A stretch of 64,000 nt of DNA, taken from CAKKQX01 sp963734595 (lineage in GTDB: Bacteria; Pseudomonadota; Gammaproteobacteria; Burkholderiales; SG8-41). Location of the stretch: contig CAVTHV010000031.1 of assembly GCA_963734595.1 (NCBI GenBank), forward strand, positions 1-64,000, written 5' to 3'. The position numbers and the translations under genes are program-made. The notes under the pieces were generated by a model. It did not search any database. It was not told the DNA's origin and worked only from the letters and a program-made list of their open reading frames with translations. This document shows, piece by piece, positions 51,897 through 63,925 of the stretch (position 1 is its first letter; every line of letters begins with the position of its first letter).

Positions 51897-53050
51897 GTCA
51901 CTGGTTCGAGTACTTCCCCGGCAACCACATGTGGTCGCAGGGCATGATGTTCGGCATCGAGATGCAGACCTGGGGCGCGGCGGCGCTCGGCGAGATCGAT
52001 CAGATCGGGCAAAAACTCAAGGCGCACGCCGGCGACAACGAGAAGTGGTGGCAGGAATGGACGGCGATGGCGCAACGCATAGAAGGCTTCGGCGACGCCG
52101 AGGAAAAGCTGGGCCACCAGCTCACCGCGGGCAGCTACTATCTGCGCGCCGCGATCTATTATTTTTGCGGCGAGCGCTTCATCGCGCCGTCGGAGCGCAA
52201 GTGGGAAACCTATCGCAACTGCCTGCGCTGTTTCCGGAAAGGCATTGCGCGGCGCTATCCGAACATCGAGCGCGTCGAAGTGCCATACGAAAATACGACG
52301 TTGCCGGCGTGGCTGTTCAAAGCGGATGTCGAGGGTCCGGCGCCGGCGGTGGCGATGTTCGACGGTCTCGACAATGCCAAGGAAATGAGCGTGCTCTTCG
52401 GCGGCGTCGAGATCGCGCGCCGCGGCATTCACGTGCTGGCGATCGACGGGCCGGGGCAGGGCGAAGCGCTGAGGCTGCAGGGCATCCCCAGCCGCCACGA
52501 TTATGAAGTGCCGGGCGCCGCCGCATATGAATACCTGGCGCAGCGGCCGGAGATCGATGCCAAACGCATCGCCGTGATGGGTTTCAGCATGGGCGGCTAT
52601 TACGCGCCGCGCGCGGCGGCGATGGATCCGCGCTTTGCGGCATGCGTCGCCTGGGGCGGGCACTTCGATTATCACGAGGCGTGGGTGCGGCGGCGCAAGA
52701 TCATGGAATCGGGCGGCACCAAATTGTCCGCGCCGCCGTTTCAGCTGCTGTGGGTGCTCGGCATGCCGGACATGGACGCGTGCATGAAAAAGCTCGAAGG
52801 CTACCGGCTGGCGGGCATCGCGGAAAAAATCCAGTGCCCGTTCTATTGCATCCACGGCGAAAACGACAACATCGTGCCGCTGGAATTCGCGCAACGCCTT
52901 TACGACGCGGTCGGCGCGAAGGACAAGACGCTCAAAATCCTGACCACGCACGACGGCGGCAGCGACCATTGCCAGGAAGACAACCGCCAGGTCGGCGTCA
53001 ACCTGGTGGCCGACTGGCTGGCGGAGCGGCTCGGCGGCAAGCTCGCCTGA
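51893..53050 (+). CDS. Alpha/beta hydrolase (2,6-dihydroxypseudooxynicotine hydrolase-like)
   Basis: 385 residues. A long helical lead (1-~125) with the family stretch AGSYYLRAAIYYFCGERF, then the hydrolase core: nucleophile elbow GFSMGGYYAPRAA, acid in HGENDNIVP, His in GGSDHCQEDNR. The extra N-terminal cap is typical for the C-C bond hydrolases related to DHPONH. Substrate unknown, probably a ring-derived 1,3-diketone. Coupled to the GIY-YIG gene. Confidence 0.83.
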   Translation: MSHWFEYFPGNHMWSQGMMFGIEMQTWGAAALGEIDQIGQKLKAHAGDNEKWWQEWTAMAQRIEGFGDAEEKLGHQLTAGSYYLRAAIYYFCGERFIAPSERKWETYRNCLRCFRKGIARRYPNIERVEVPYENTTLPAWLFKADVEGPAPAVAMFDGLDNAKEMSVLFGGVEIARRGIHVLAIDGPGQGEALRLQGIPSRHDYEVPGAAAYEYLAQRPEIDAKRIAVMGFSMGGYYAPRAAAMDPRFAACVAWGGHFDYHEAWVRRRKIMESGGTKLSAPPFQLLWVLGMPDMDACMKKLEGYRLAGIAEKIQCPFYCIHGENDNIVPLEFAQRLYDAVGAKDKTLKILTTHDGGSDHCQEDNRQVGVNLVADWLAERLGGKLA

Positions 53051-53054
53051 CGGC

Positions 53055-53100
53055 GGGCTAAAGACAGGATAGGGATGAGGGATGAGGGATGAAGCTCTGA
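53055..53100 (+). repeat. Short A-module repeat
   Basis: GGGATGAGGGATGAGGGATGAAG directly after the hydrolase stop. Confidence 0.6.
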
Positions 53101-53210
53101 CCTAAACCCATCCGTTTTCCAGAAAAACTTCCTCGCATGTCGTGGCGGGGCCGGGTTTGTGGGATAATCCGGCCCCTGCTTTATCGCACGCCGGATTCCA
53201 CAGTATCCCC

Positions 53211-55133
<1,923 letters not shown>

Positions 55134-55154
55134 AGGTCAAAAGCTGAACGCAAA

Positions 55155-55372
55155 GCAAAGCATAGACACAGAGGACACAGAGGACACGAAGGAAGATCAG
55201 ACTTCATATCAATAAGACTCAGTGACCTCAGTGTGCTCCGTGCGAAACAGGGTTTGCACAAAGAACTATTCAGGTGTCCCGCCGCCCAGTCCCTCATGCG
55301 CATGAATCACACCGCATTGTTTTTATTATATTTTTCCTCTGTGTCCTCTGTGTCCTCTGTGTCATTGCTTTT
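55155..55372. repeat. Inverted pair of C-module repeats
   Basis: GACACAGAGGACACAGAGGACAC (55164-55186) and CCTCTGTGTCCTCTGTGTCC (55335-55354) face each other, with CTCAGTGTGCTCCGTGCGAA between. They sit between convergent gene ends and abut the stop of the peptidase gene. Confidence 0.75.
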
Positions 55373-57423
55373 CAGATTTTCAGCGCCTCACAACCCTTAG
55401 CCCGCGTCACCGGAATCAGCCGCCCCGGCGCCGGCCAGATGCCGCGCTCGATCGCGCGGCTGCCATCGAAGATGAGATAACTTTGCGCGCCGTAATGCGG
55501 CAGCGGTCGTAGCAGGGCCGTAAGCGCTGCGGCATCGCGCGCGGAGATCACCGCGAGCGGCGCGCCGCCGTTTTCGTTGCGCACCGTCCACACCTGCGCC
55601 GAACCGCGGTCCGCGAGGGTCGCGGGGCGGGGCGCCAGCCCCAGCCGGGAAAGGGTCGCATCCACGTCGCGCTGCAGGCCGACGATCAGCGTCGGCTCAT
55701 CGCCGTTCCGGATTTCCGCCGGACCGACCAGTTTCGCGGGCGTCTCGAAGAAGCTCCGGGCGAGCGTTTGTGCCGCAATCCCGAACTCGGCAGTGTTCGA
55801 CACGATGGCGAGTCGCGGCGCGCGGGCGATGATCCACCGGCGCAGGATCGGCGGCAGTTGTTCGCGGTCGAGCACGCGCCACACGTGAAGTTCGGGATCG
55901 AGGCGCACGCCATCGGGCATCGCGCCGAGTTCGAGCGTCACCACCTGGCGCTCGCGATCGAGATCCACCCAGCGCGTCTCCGAACGGTTGCCGGTCACGA
56001 TTTCAATCGGCACGCGCAGCGAATAAGCCGGCGCGGTCTGGGTGAGCGTCAGCACGAGCCTCGTTTTGCCGCCGACAGTCTGCGCCTGGGCCTGTGCGAT
56101 GGCGGGCGCGGGACCGCCGGCGCGGTCCACCCATTGCTCGAAGAAAGTCTTGAGCGGGCGGCCCGCGGCCTGTTCGAAGGCGGCGCGCAGGTCGTTCCAC
56201 GACGCGACCTTGAACTTGTGCTGCTCCCAGAACAGGCGGATGCCGCGATGGAACGCGTCTTCGCCGATCGTGTCGCGCAGCATGAAGAACACCATCGCCG
56301 CCTTGCCGTAGCCCACCGCGGCCTCGGCGCCGTGGGTGCGGGAGCGGAATGCCGCGAGCGACATCTGCTCGCCGGCCGGCACGGCGGCGAAATCGCGCAG
56401 CCACCCGAGACGCGCTGCGCGCGCCGCCGCGGCCGATTCGCGTTCCTTGTAGAAATAATCGGCCATGAACGTGGTGAGACCTTCGCTCCAGTTGCCCGTC
56501 GCGTAATCGGGATAGACGCCGTTGCCCCACCAGTTGTGCAGCACTTCGTGGCCGAGCGACGTGGCGCGGATGAACGGCAGTTGCAGCACCTGGGCGCCGA
56601 TGTAGGTGAGCGTGGGCATGCCGAATCCGGTCGGCAGCGGGCTCGCGACGACCGAGAATTCGCTGAACGGATAGGCGCCGATCTCCCGCGAATAGAGTTC
56701 GATGTAGCGGCGGCTGTCGTCGAGATAAGCATCGGCCAGCGCATCGAGGTCGCGATAGAAGTAGGTGCGCAGGCGCAGCGGCGGCGCATCGGGCCGCGGC
56801 ACGAGTTTTTCGCGCACCACGTACGGCCCGGCCATGAGATCGATGCCGTCCGCCGGCTGCGCGAATTCGAAGGTGGCGGTGTAGCGTTGGTTGTCGCCTT
56901 GCGGCAGTTCCTCGGCGGCGAGGCGCCCGGCGACGAGGCCGCGCTGATCGCCGGGCAGCGAGAGCCTGACGCGGTAGCTGAAAAGCGCCGCCGGCTGCGG
57001 GTACCAGCCGCTGCCGGAGTGCAGGAAGCTGCCTTCGGTCGCGGCCATCGGCGGCATGGCGCCGAGCACGCGGCGCTGATCGAGCGCGTGGTCGAGTGCG
57101 GGCAGCGTGCCGCCGTATTCGATGCGCAGCCGCGCACCCTGCGGTGCCGGCACGCGCCACTCCCGGAAGTCGCCGTCGCTGCCGGCCGGGACGACGGCGA
57201 TCGGCTGACCGTCGGCGGACGCGGCCGATACGGCGAGCGTGCGGTACAGCGTGAAGCGGAATTCCCCCGGCGCGGCGAGTTCGGCGACAGCGTGGAAGCG
57301 GCGCGATTGCGGATCGAGCGTGACGTCGAGATCGAGGTGCGCGATGCGGGGCGCGGCCGCGCAGGCGAGCGTGGCGGCGAACGCGCACCCGAGGAGGACG
57401 AGAAGCCGCGGCAGCACGCTCAT
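55372..57423 (-). CDS. M1-family (gluzincin) metallopeptidase, exported
   Basis: 683 residues. Signal peptide MSVLPRLLVLLGCAFAATLACAA. Zinc site GHEVLHNWWG (HExxH) with the third ligand Glu in NWSEGLTTFMADY. N-terminal beta-domain and a C-terminal region of ~200 residues without M1 similarity (LIVGLQRDVDATLSRLG) that is unusual. Likely periplasmic aminopeptidase. Start overlaps the stop of the ChaN-PDZ gene by ATGA, so both are made from one message. Frame is intact. Confidence 0.86.
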   Translation of the reverse strand: MSVLPRLLVLLGCAFAATLACAAAPRIAHLDLDVTLDPQSRRFHAVAELAAPGEFRFTLYRTLAVSAASADGQPIAVVPAGSDGDFREWRVPAPQGARLRIEYGGTLPALDHALDQRRVLGAMPPMAATEGSFLHSGSGWYPQPAALFSYRVRLSLPGDQRGLVAGRLAAEELPQGDNQRYTATFEFAQPADGIDLMAGPYVVREKLVPRPDAPPLRLRTYFYRDLDALADAYLDDSRRYIELYSREIGAYPFSEFSVVASPLPTGFGMPTLTYIGAQVLQLPFIRATSLGHEVLHNWWGNGVYPDYATGNWSEGLTTFMADYFYKERESAAAARAARLGWLRDFAAVPAGEQMSLAAFRSRTHGAEAAVGYGKAAMVFFMLRDTIGEDAFHRGIRLFWEQHKFKVASWNDLRAAFEQAAGRPLKTFFEQWVDRAGGPAPAIAQAQAQTVGGKTRLVLTLTQTAPAYSLRVPIEIVTGNRSETRWVDLDRERQVVTLELGAMPDGVRLDPELHVWRVLDREQLPPILRRWIIARAPRLAIVSNTAEFGIAAQTLARSFFETPAKLVGPAEIRNGDEPTLIVGLQRDVDATLSRLGLAPRPATLADRGSAQVWTVRNENGGAPLAVISARDAAALTALLRPLPHYGAQSYLIFDGSRAIERGIWPAPGRLIPVTRAKGCEALKI

Positions 57424-58637
57424 TTCTGCGGCGGGAACTTGACCACGAACTCCAGCTTTTCGGTGCCGCGCCGGATCTGCATCGGCAGCCAGGTGCCCGC
57501 GGGCTGCGCGCGGACCGCGGCGACCACGCTGCTCATCTTTTTGACGGGGGCGCCGGCGATCGACTCGATGATGTCGCCGCGCTTGAGCCCGGTTTGTTCC
57601 GCAAGACTGCCGGCGCGCACGTCCAGCAGCCTGACGCCGCCGTCCACTGCCTCGATCTGCACGCCCAGGCGCGGCGGCGGGGTTTTTTCGGCCGGCATGC
57701 CGGGCAACGCGAAGACGGCATCGGCAAGGCCCGTCCTGATTTCACTGCAATCCTGCCTGGATTCCACCGGCAGCAGCGTGCCGATATTGCTCACGCCCAG
57801 GTCGCGCAACTGGTGCGGCACGCCATAGCCGCGGCGCACATGCCCGACGCCCATGATGCCGACCACCAGCGGTCGCTGCGCGCCGGGTCCGGTTTCGACG
57901 CGGCGCGCGAGCGCTTCGGCCATCGCGCGGTCCCACGCCGTCTGCGATTCGGTGAAAAAACGGAACGCCTTGTCGTCTTTGTCCGCCGCGCCGGTTTCCT
58001 GGCCCGCGACATGCGGATGCGTCTTGAAAACGTCGAACAGAAAATCCCGGTAGGCCGGCGACGGCGGCGCCGGGCGCGATACGCCTTCCTTCTGGTCTGC
58101 CGGCACCGCGTCCCAGCCATTCTTGGTGATGGCCGCCGGCAGCGTCCGGTCGACGTTGAGCGCCACCATCGGGATGCGGTTGATGCGCGCGAACTGGAAC
58201 AGCGGCAGGTAGTACTCGGGCGGGTAATTCCAGACCTTGTCCCATTCGGTCTGCTCGAGAAACTGCTTGACCGTGAGTTGGCCGGCGATCCACTTGTCGA
58301 GCACCGGTTGCGCCCGGCGCGGGAACGCTTCGAAGCCGATGACCATCTTCGGCCGCAACAGATGCAGCGCCGCCAGGGTCTCGATCTGCCATTGGTGGTC
58401 GTCGGCCTCGTCATGCCGTTCGCCGAGCAGCACGACGTCGCGCTTCGCGATTTCACCGAGCAGTTCGCGAGCCCGGCATGGCGCGCGGCGTGGCGCCGTC
58501 GAGCGTATACCACGCCGCGGGTGCGAGGCAGACCGGTGCCAACGGTGGATGTGCGGGCGGTTCCTGGGCCGATGCGGAAATGGCGCAGGCCAGCGCAAGG
58601 GCGACGCCGGACGGGATCGGGATTTTTTTCGGTTCAT
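57420..58637 (-). CDS. ChaN-like haem-binding-type protein with C-terminal PDZ domain, two frame breaks near start
   Basis: About 405 residues. ATG 58637; breaks near 58620 and 58490 hide the signal peptide VALALACAISASAQ. ChaN-family core: DVVLLGERHDEADDHQWQIETLAALH, KMVIGFEAFPRRAQPVLDKWIAGQLTVKQFLEQTEWDKVWNYPPEYYLPLFQFAR and GIMGVGHVRRGYGVPHQL. Residues ~315-400 form a PDZ domain (RAGSLAEQTGLKRGDIIESIAGAPV). ChaN lipoproteins bind haem and aid iron uptake in Campylobacter. The pairing with an M1 peptidase suggests a periplasmic proteolysis unit. Confidence 0.82.
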   Translation of the reverse strand: MNRKKSRSRPASPLRWPAPFPHRPRNRPHIHRWHRSASHPRRGIRSTAPRRAPCRARELLGEIAKRDVVLLGERHDEADDHQWQIETLAALHLLRPKMVIGFEAFPRRAQPVLDKWIAGQLTVKQFLEQTEWDKVWNYPPEYYLPLFQFARINRIPMVALNVDRTLPAAITKNGWDAVPADQKEGVSRPAPPSPAYRDFLFDVFKTHPHVAGQETGAADKDDKAFRFFTESQTAWDRAMAEALARRVETGPGAQRPLVVGIMGVGHVRRGYGVPHQLRDLGVSNIGTLLPVESRQDCSEIRTGLADAVFALPGMPAEKTPPPRLGVQIEAVDGGVRLLDVRAGSLAEQTGLKRGDIIESIAGAPVKKMSSVVAAVRAQPAGTWLPMQIRRGTEKLEFVVKFPPQK

Positions 58638-58839
58638 TATGTTACGGACTCTTTTAGATTATCCTATTGCCTGATGATGTTCTGAAATGCACGGCGGCGG
58701 GGCCTGATACGTTGCGACTGGATGTTAGAATTATAGTTCCATAGTTCCCGCCCACAGTCCCGAAAGACGGCTTGCCGGATCGATTCATAAATCTGCGATG
58801 TGAGGTAAGGCCGGCGCGCGTTGACCGGCGATACCCGGC

Positions 58840-60033
58840 ATGGCCACGCACAATAAACAGCTGATCGTTGCGCTGCTGGCGACGCTGGCCAGCCAGGCGC
58901 TGACATCGGTGGCCGTATTCACGCCCGCAGTTCTGGCTTCGGCGGCAAGCGGCGATATCGGCGTGGCCGCCAATGCAATCGGCGCATTCACCGCGCTCGT
59001 CTATTTTCTCGCTTCGTTTTCGGCGCCCATCGGCGGCACTTTCGTCGCGCGCTTCGGGGCGGTGCGGATGAGCCAGTCCGCCATGGTGCTGACGGGCGGC
59101 GGGCTCGCGCTGTGCGCGCTCGCGCATCCGGCAGCGGTGATCGCCGGCGCGGTGCTGATCGGCATCGGCTACGGCCCGATCACGCCCGCCAGCTCGGTGC
59201 TGCTCGTCGAGCACACGCCCGACCGCATGCGCAATCTGATCATGTCGATCCGCCAGACCGGCGTGCCGGTGGGCGGCGCGCTCGCGGGCGCCGTCGTGCC
59301 GTGGCTCGTCATCTCGGTCGGATGGCGCGGCGCCGCGCTGGCCATGAGCGGTTTGATCCTGCTGTTTACCGTGGTGCTGCAGACGATACGCGCCGATTAC
59401 GATCAGCCGCGCCTCGCGGCCGCGGCGCGGCGGCCGCCGCTGGCCGGCATGCTGCGGATGGTGCTCGCGCACGACGAATTGCGGCGCATCTCGTTCATCT
59501 CGTTTACCTACGCCGGCATGCAGATGTGTTTCGCAAGCTATCTCGTTGTTTTTCTTACTGAAAGCGTCGGGCTCAGCGTGGTCAATGCCGGGGCTGCCTT
59601 GTCTGCGGCGATGATCGCCGGCATCGTGGGCCGGGTGCTGTGGGGCGTCGCAGCCGACTATTTCGACAACGCGCGCGCCACGCTGGCGCTGCTGGGGATG
59701 CTGATGGCGGTGTGCGCGCTGCTGATCGCGCTGGTCACGAAGGCCTGGCCCTTCGGCGCGGTGCTGCTGCTGTGCGCGGTGTACGGCGCCTCGGCCATCG
59801 GCTGGAACGGCGTCTATGTCGCGGAGGTTGCGCGCATCGCTCCCGAGGGCAACGTGGCGGTCGCCACCGGCGCCTCGCTCGCCGTGACTTATCTCGGCGT
59901 GGTGGTCGGACCGTTTTTCTTCTGGCTGATCGTGAGGCTGAGCGGCAGTTACGCGGCGGCGTTCGGTTTTGCCGCGCTGGCGACGCTGGCGGCGGCGGTG
60001 GCGATCATGCGCAGAACGCCGGCCGTCGGCTAG
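58840..60033 (+). CDS. MFS transporter
   Basis: 397 residues, twelve hydrophobic helices. MFS signature in the loop after helix 2 (FVARFGAVRMSQSAMV), and IRQTGVPVGGALAGAVVPWLVI in helix 5 (motif C-like GxxxG). Belongs to the CynX/NimT-like or oxalate-formate-like group. No neighbour tells the substrate. Frame intact. Confidence 0.85.
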   Translation: MATHNKQLIVALLATLASQALTSVAVFTPAVLASAASGDIGVAANAIGAFTALVYFLASFSAPIGGTFVARFGAVRMSQSAMVLTGGGLALCALAHPAAVIAGAVLIGIGYGPITPASSVLLVEHTPDRMRNLIMSIRQTGVPVGGALAGAVVPWLVISVGWRGAALAMSGLILLFTVVLQTIRADYDQPRLAAAARRPPLAGMLRMVLAHDELRRISFISFTYAGMQMCFASYLVVFLTESVGLSVVNAGAALSAAMIAGIVGRVLWGVAADYFDNARATLALLGMLMAVCALLIALVTKAWPFGAVLLLCAVYGASAIGWNGVYVAEVARIAPEGNVAVATGASLAVTYLGVVVGPFFFWLIVRLSGSYAAAFGFAALATLAAAVAIMRRTPAVG

Positions 60034-60044
60034 GGGCTAGGTCA

Positions 60045-60160
60045 TTTGTTCGTTTGACCGCGAAGTTACTTCTTAGTTCCCTTGTGCATCGCTCAAGGGG
60101 GTATTGAAAAGAATCCTTCGTGTCTATGTGCTTCTTCGAGCGTTTGATCTTTTCTTCGCG
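60045..60160 (+). repeat. Fragment of composite repeat with 25-bp motif
   Basis: CTCAAGGGGGTATTGAAAAG plus AATCC at 60092-60116 is identical to 5250-5274, and is followed by TTCGTGTCTATGTGCTTCTTCGAGCG, a decayed C-D junction. Confidence 0.65.
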
Positions 60161-60161
60161 C

Positions 60162-60779
60162 TTACCAGCGGCGGCGCGGCGGACGGCCGCGCCAGTAGCG
60201 GATCATCAGATAGCCGCCGAGCATGCCGCCGAGATGCGCGAAGTGCGCCACGCCGGCCTGCGTTCCGGTAATGCCGAGATAGAGCTCGATCACGCCGTAG
60301 ACGATGACGAACAACCAGGCCGGCATCGGGATCGGCGGAAAAATGAGCATCACGGTGCGCCGCGGGAAATACATGCCGAAGGCGAGCAGCACGCCGAACA
60401 CGCCGCCCGAGGCGCCGATGGTCGGATAAGGCGCGCCGCCGATGATGGCGGTGACGACGAGCTGGGCCGCCGCGGCGGTGACGACGCACGTGAAGTAAAA
60501 GACAAGAAAGCGCCGCTGTCCGAATACGCGCTCGATGTCCGACCCGAACATGTAGAGCGCGAACATGTTGAAAAACAGGTGCAGCAGGCCGCCGTGCAGG
60601 AAACTGTAGGTGACGACCTGCCACGGCAGGAACCCCGCCATGCCGCCCAATCCCGTGCTGCTGAGCGGCCACAGTCCGAACCAGATGAACAGCGGATCGC
60701 CGATGACCTGCTGCAGCAGGTAGACGAGACCGTTGGTGAGCAGCAATGCCCGGGTGACGGGCGGGATCGAATAAAACAT
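60162..60779 (-). CDS. Rhomboid-family intramembrane serine protease
   Basis: 205 residues, six helices. Catalytic Ser in GASGGVFGVLLAFGM, His in HFAHLGGMLGGYLMIRYWRG, and the L1-loop HGGLLHLFFNMFALYMFG. The N-terminal helix MFYSIPPVTRALLLTNGLVYLLQ places the N-terminus in the cytoplasm. The family cuts membrane proteins. Gene precedes the rubredoxin-reductase operon end by 45 bp on the same strand. Confidence 0.9.
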   Translation of the reverse strand: MFYSIPPVTRALLLTNGLVYLLQQVIGDPLFIWFGLWPLSSTGLGGMAGFLPWQVVTYSFLHGGLLHLFFNMFALYMFGSDIERVFGQRRFLVFYFTCVVTAAAAQLVVTAIIGGAPYPTIGASGGVFGVLLAFGMYFPRRTVMLIFPPIPMPAWLFVIVYGVIELYLGITGTQAGVAHFAHLGGMLGGYLMIRYWRGRPPRRRW

Positions 60780-60823
60780 GTTTAGTTGGTGGTCAGAACG
60801 ACGGCGCCTTCACCGAAACAAGA

Positions 60824-61969
60824 TCAGGCCAGCACCGGCGGCAATTGCTGCGCGAGCTTGGCGCGTTCGGCAGTCGCCGCGCCGTTCAACGCGAAGCCGA
60901 GCAGTTTTCCAGATGCGTCGATGAACAGGGATTGTACACTGTCGGCCGTTTCTTCAATCCGCCATTCCCCGGCGGCGCCGTTCGCCGGCGGCGCGACGAT
61001 GGTCGGGCAGGCCGGCGTTTTCACGAGCACCGGCATCGCCGGGTAGGAAACGGCAGTGGGTTTTCCTGCAAGCGTTGCCGCCAGCGCGCGCGCCGCGTGC
61101 ATGATCGGCATCACGAACGGCAGCACCAGGCCGGCGACTTCCGCGCAGTCGCCGATCGCAAACACGTCCTTCGCGCTGGTTGCGAGATGGCGGTCGACGA
61201 CGATGCCGCGATTGATGTTCAGCCCGGCCGCGCGCGCGAGTTCCAGTTTCGGTTTCAGGCCGATCGCCGACAGCACGACATCGGTCGCGAGGGTCTCGCC
61301 GTTGGCGAGCGTGACCTGCAGCCGCCCGCCGCTTTTGTCCACGGCCTGCACGCCGGTGCCGAAATGCCAGGTCACGCCGAGCGCGGCGAGTTTTGCCTTC
61401 AGCATCGCGCCGCCGGCGGGCGGCAGCAGGCGCGCCAGCGGCTGGTCGGCGATGTCGATCACGTCGACCGCATAACCCGAAGCGGCCAGATCGTTGGCGA
61501 ATTCGCAGCCGATCAGCCCCGCGCCGATGATGGCGACGTTTTTCCTGCCCTCGATGGCGGCGCGAAAGCGCGCGTAATCGTCGAGACCGTTGACGCTCAG
61601 CACTTCGGCCGCGGCATCGCCGGCGAGCGGCAACCTGATCTGTTCTGCGCCGGGCGCGAGCACCAGCTTCGAGTAAGAGATGATCTCGTCACCGATGCGT
61701 ATTTGGTGACTGCCGGCATCGATTGCCGTGACCCGCGTATGAGCGCGGATCGTGGCATCGAGCTGCGCGGCCATCTGTTCCGCGGAATGGGTCGGAATGG
61801 CCTCCGGCAGTTTCTTGGACGCGAGCGCATTCGACAGCATCGGCTTCGAATAGAACTGGCCGCCATCCGCGGTGAGGATGACGAGCGGTGTCTGCTTGTC
61901 GAGCTTGCGCAGCTCCCTGGCGGTGTTGTAGCCGGCGAGCCCGCTGCCGATGATGACGATGGGGTCCAT
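60824..61969 (-). CDS. Rubredoxin--NAD(+) reductase-like FAD oxidoreductase
   Basis: 381 residues. FAD motif IVIIGSGLAGYNTARELRK, NAD motif VAIIGAGLIGCEFANDLAASG and AKDVFAIGDCAEV. The C-terminal domain is the short type seen in rubredoxin reductases. It supplies electrons from NADH to the rubredoxin encoded 82 bp upstream. Part of the oxidative-stress cluster. Confidence 0.88.
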   Translation of the reverse strand: MDPIVIIGSGLAGYNTARELRKLDKQTPLVILTADGGQFYSKPMLSNALASKKLPEAIPTHSAEQMAAQLDATIRAHTRVTAIDAGSHQIRIGDEIISYSKLVLAPGAEQIRLPLAGDAAAEVLSVNGLDDYARFRAAIEGRKNVAIIGAGLIGCEFANDLAASGYAVDVIDIADQPLARLLPPAGGAMLKAKLAALGVTWHFGTGVQAVDKSGGRLQVTLANGETLATDVVLSAIGLKPKLELARAAGLNINRGIVVDRHLATSAKDVFAIGDCAEVAGLVLPFVMPIMHAARALAATLAGKPTAVSYPAMPVLVKTPACPTIVAPPANGAAGEWRIEETADSVQSLFIDASGKLLGFALNGAATAERAKLAQQLPPVLA

Positions 61970-62051
61970 GAATGCCTTGAGAGTATACGTTTCAGATCGA
62001 TTTTCCCGCGATCCCGCCCTTCCCGGCGAGGGAAGGGCGGGCGCGGGACGG

Positions 62052-62222
62052 TTATGCCGCCATCAATACCATTTCGAAGTCGGCCTTGGCGATGCCGCAC
62101 TCGGGACAGGCCCAGTCCGCCGGGATGTCTTCCCAGCGCGTGCCGGCGGCGATGCCTTCTTCAGGCAGTCCCTTGGCTTCGTCGTAGATGAAGCCGCATA
62201 CGATGCATTCCCATTTTCTCAT
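62052..62222 (-). CDS. Rubredoxin
   Basis: 56 residues. Fe(Cys)4 site from CIVCGFIYDEAKG and CPECGIAKADFE; WEDIPADWACPECG is standard. Reduced by the adjacent reductase, it feeds rubrerythrin. ATG 62222 (AGGAGA 7 nt upstream) is preferred to the ATG six bases earlier. It is not fused to rubrerythrin; an apparent fusion is due to a frame break. Confidence 0.9.
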   Translation of the reverse strand: MRKWECIVCGFIYDEAKGLPEEGIAAGTRWEDIPADWACPECGIAKADFEMVLMAA

Positions 62223-62236
62223 GTTCATTTCTCCTG

Positions 62237-62708
<472 letters not shown>

Positions 62709-62786
62709 GCTGTCTCCTTTGTCAAAAGTTTGCGCGTGTGGATCACGCATGAGACGCATGTTAGGCGGGCGCGGAAGATTGGTCTA

Positions 62787-62823
62787 ATTGATTGTTAATA
62801 TCTTATTGATAGGGTATAGCTAT
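62787..62823 (-). promoter_or_regulatory. Candidate OxyR-binding site for the rubrerythrin operon
   Basis: On the minus strand ATAGCTATACCCTAT matches ATAG-N-T-N3-A-N-CTAT at 9 of 10 fixed positions; after exactly 7 bp follows ATATTAACAATCAAT, a weaker half. This is the ATAG-type tandem arrangement of OxyR sites, 79 bp upstream of the rubrerythrin start. Confidence 0.5.
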
Positions 62824-62920
62824 CACGTAACCGATGCTGGAAAGGCTGATTCTATCTCGTTGTAATTAAAAGAAAAGTAATGCAATGCAATGGATCTGAA
62901 ATGCTTGGGACAGGGTCTAT

Positions 62921-62950
62921 CCCTCATTAAGTGAAACGTATCCTTTAGGG
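62921..62950 (-). repeat. REP-like palindromic element
   Basis: Inverted copy of the core (compare 22887-22916) between oxyR and rubrerythrin, flanked by CCCTCATCC heptamers to 62987. Confidence 0.78.
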
Positions 62951-62972
62951 CCCTCATCCCTGCCTTTGACCC

Positions 62973-63925
62973 TCATCCCTCATCTCCGCCTGTGGCCGGC
63001 GGCGCGTCGGGCAGCATGGTCACGCCGGCAAGCTTGCAGGCGAGGATCGCTTCGCGCACCGCTTCGACGGCGCGCGGACGCGGGAAGCTCCTGCGCCAGG
63101 CGAGCGCGACGCGCCGGCTCGGCACCGGCGGCGCGAACGGCCGGATCGCGACGAGCTTGTTCTGGACGGCGCTGGTTTCCGCGCGCTGGCGGGCAGCACC
63201 GTGACACCCACGCCGGACGCGACCATGTGGCGGATGGTTTCGAGCGAACTGCCTTCGAGGCTTTGCTGGATGCTGCTGTTGGTGGCGCGTTTTACGCCGG
63301 CGCAGGTCTGCAGCACCTGGTCGCGGAAGCAGTTGCCGGTGGACAGCAGCAGCAGGTTTTCCGCGCAGAGATCGACGGCCGGAATCCGCGTTTTCTTCGC
63401 CCACGGATGACTGGCCGGCATGACGACGCGAAACGGCTCGTCATAGACCGCCTGCGTGACGATGCCCGGCGCGGCAAACGGCAGCGACAGGATGATCAGG
63501 TCGAGATCGCCGTTCTTCAGCAGCCCGGCGAGTTTCGCGGTGAAATTTTCCTGGATCAGCAGCGGCATTTGCGGCGCGCGCCGGTGCAGCTGCGGAATCA
63601 GCTGCGGCATCAGGTACGGCCCGATGGTGTAGATCGCGCCGAAACGCAGCGGCCCGGCGAGCTCGTCCTTGCCCTGGGTCGCGATCTGCTTGATCGCCGC
63701 CGTTTCCTCGAGTACCCGCTGTGCCTGCTCGACGATGCGCTGCCCAACCGGCGTGACCGTCACTTCCGTCGCGCCGCGCTCGAAGAGCGCGATGCCGAGC
63801 TCGTCCTCGAGCTTCCTGATCGCGACCGACAGCGTGGGCTGGCTGACGAAGCACTTCTCGGCGGCGCGGCCGAAATGGCGCTCGCGCGCGACGGCGACGA
63901 TGTATCTGAGTTCGGTGAGAGTCAT
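62973..63925 (-). CDS. oxyR: OxyR-like LysR-family peroxide regulator, one frame break
   Basis: About 317 residues. N-terminal winged HTH MTLTELRYIVAVARERHFGRAAEKCFVSQPTLSVAIRKLEDELG; effector domain with the two redox cysteines in GNCFRDQVLQTCAG (spacing 9, as C199/C208 of E. coli OxyR) and GSSLETIRHMVASGVGVTVLP. One base is missing near 63190, after which NKLVAIRPF continues to the stop. Activates peroxide defence genes; the rubrerythrin operon downstream is a natural target. Confidence 0.88.

Noticed and set aside
53142..53210. Extended N-terminus of the ABC-F protein
   Set aside because: The MIQFRNLTLARG start at 53211 matches the family; the upstream 23 codons have no similarity.
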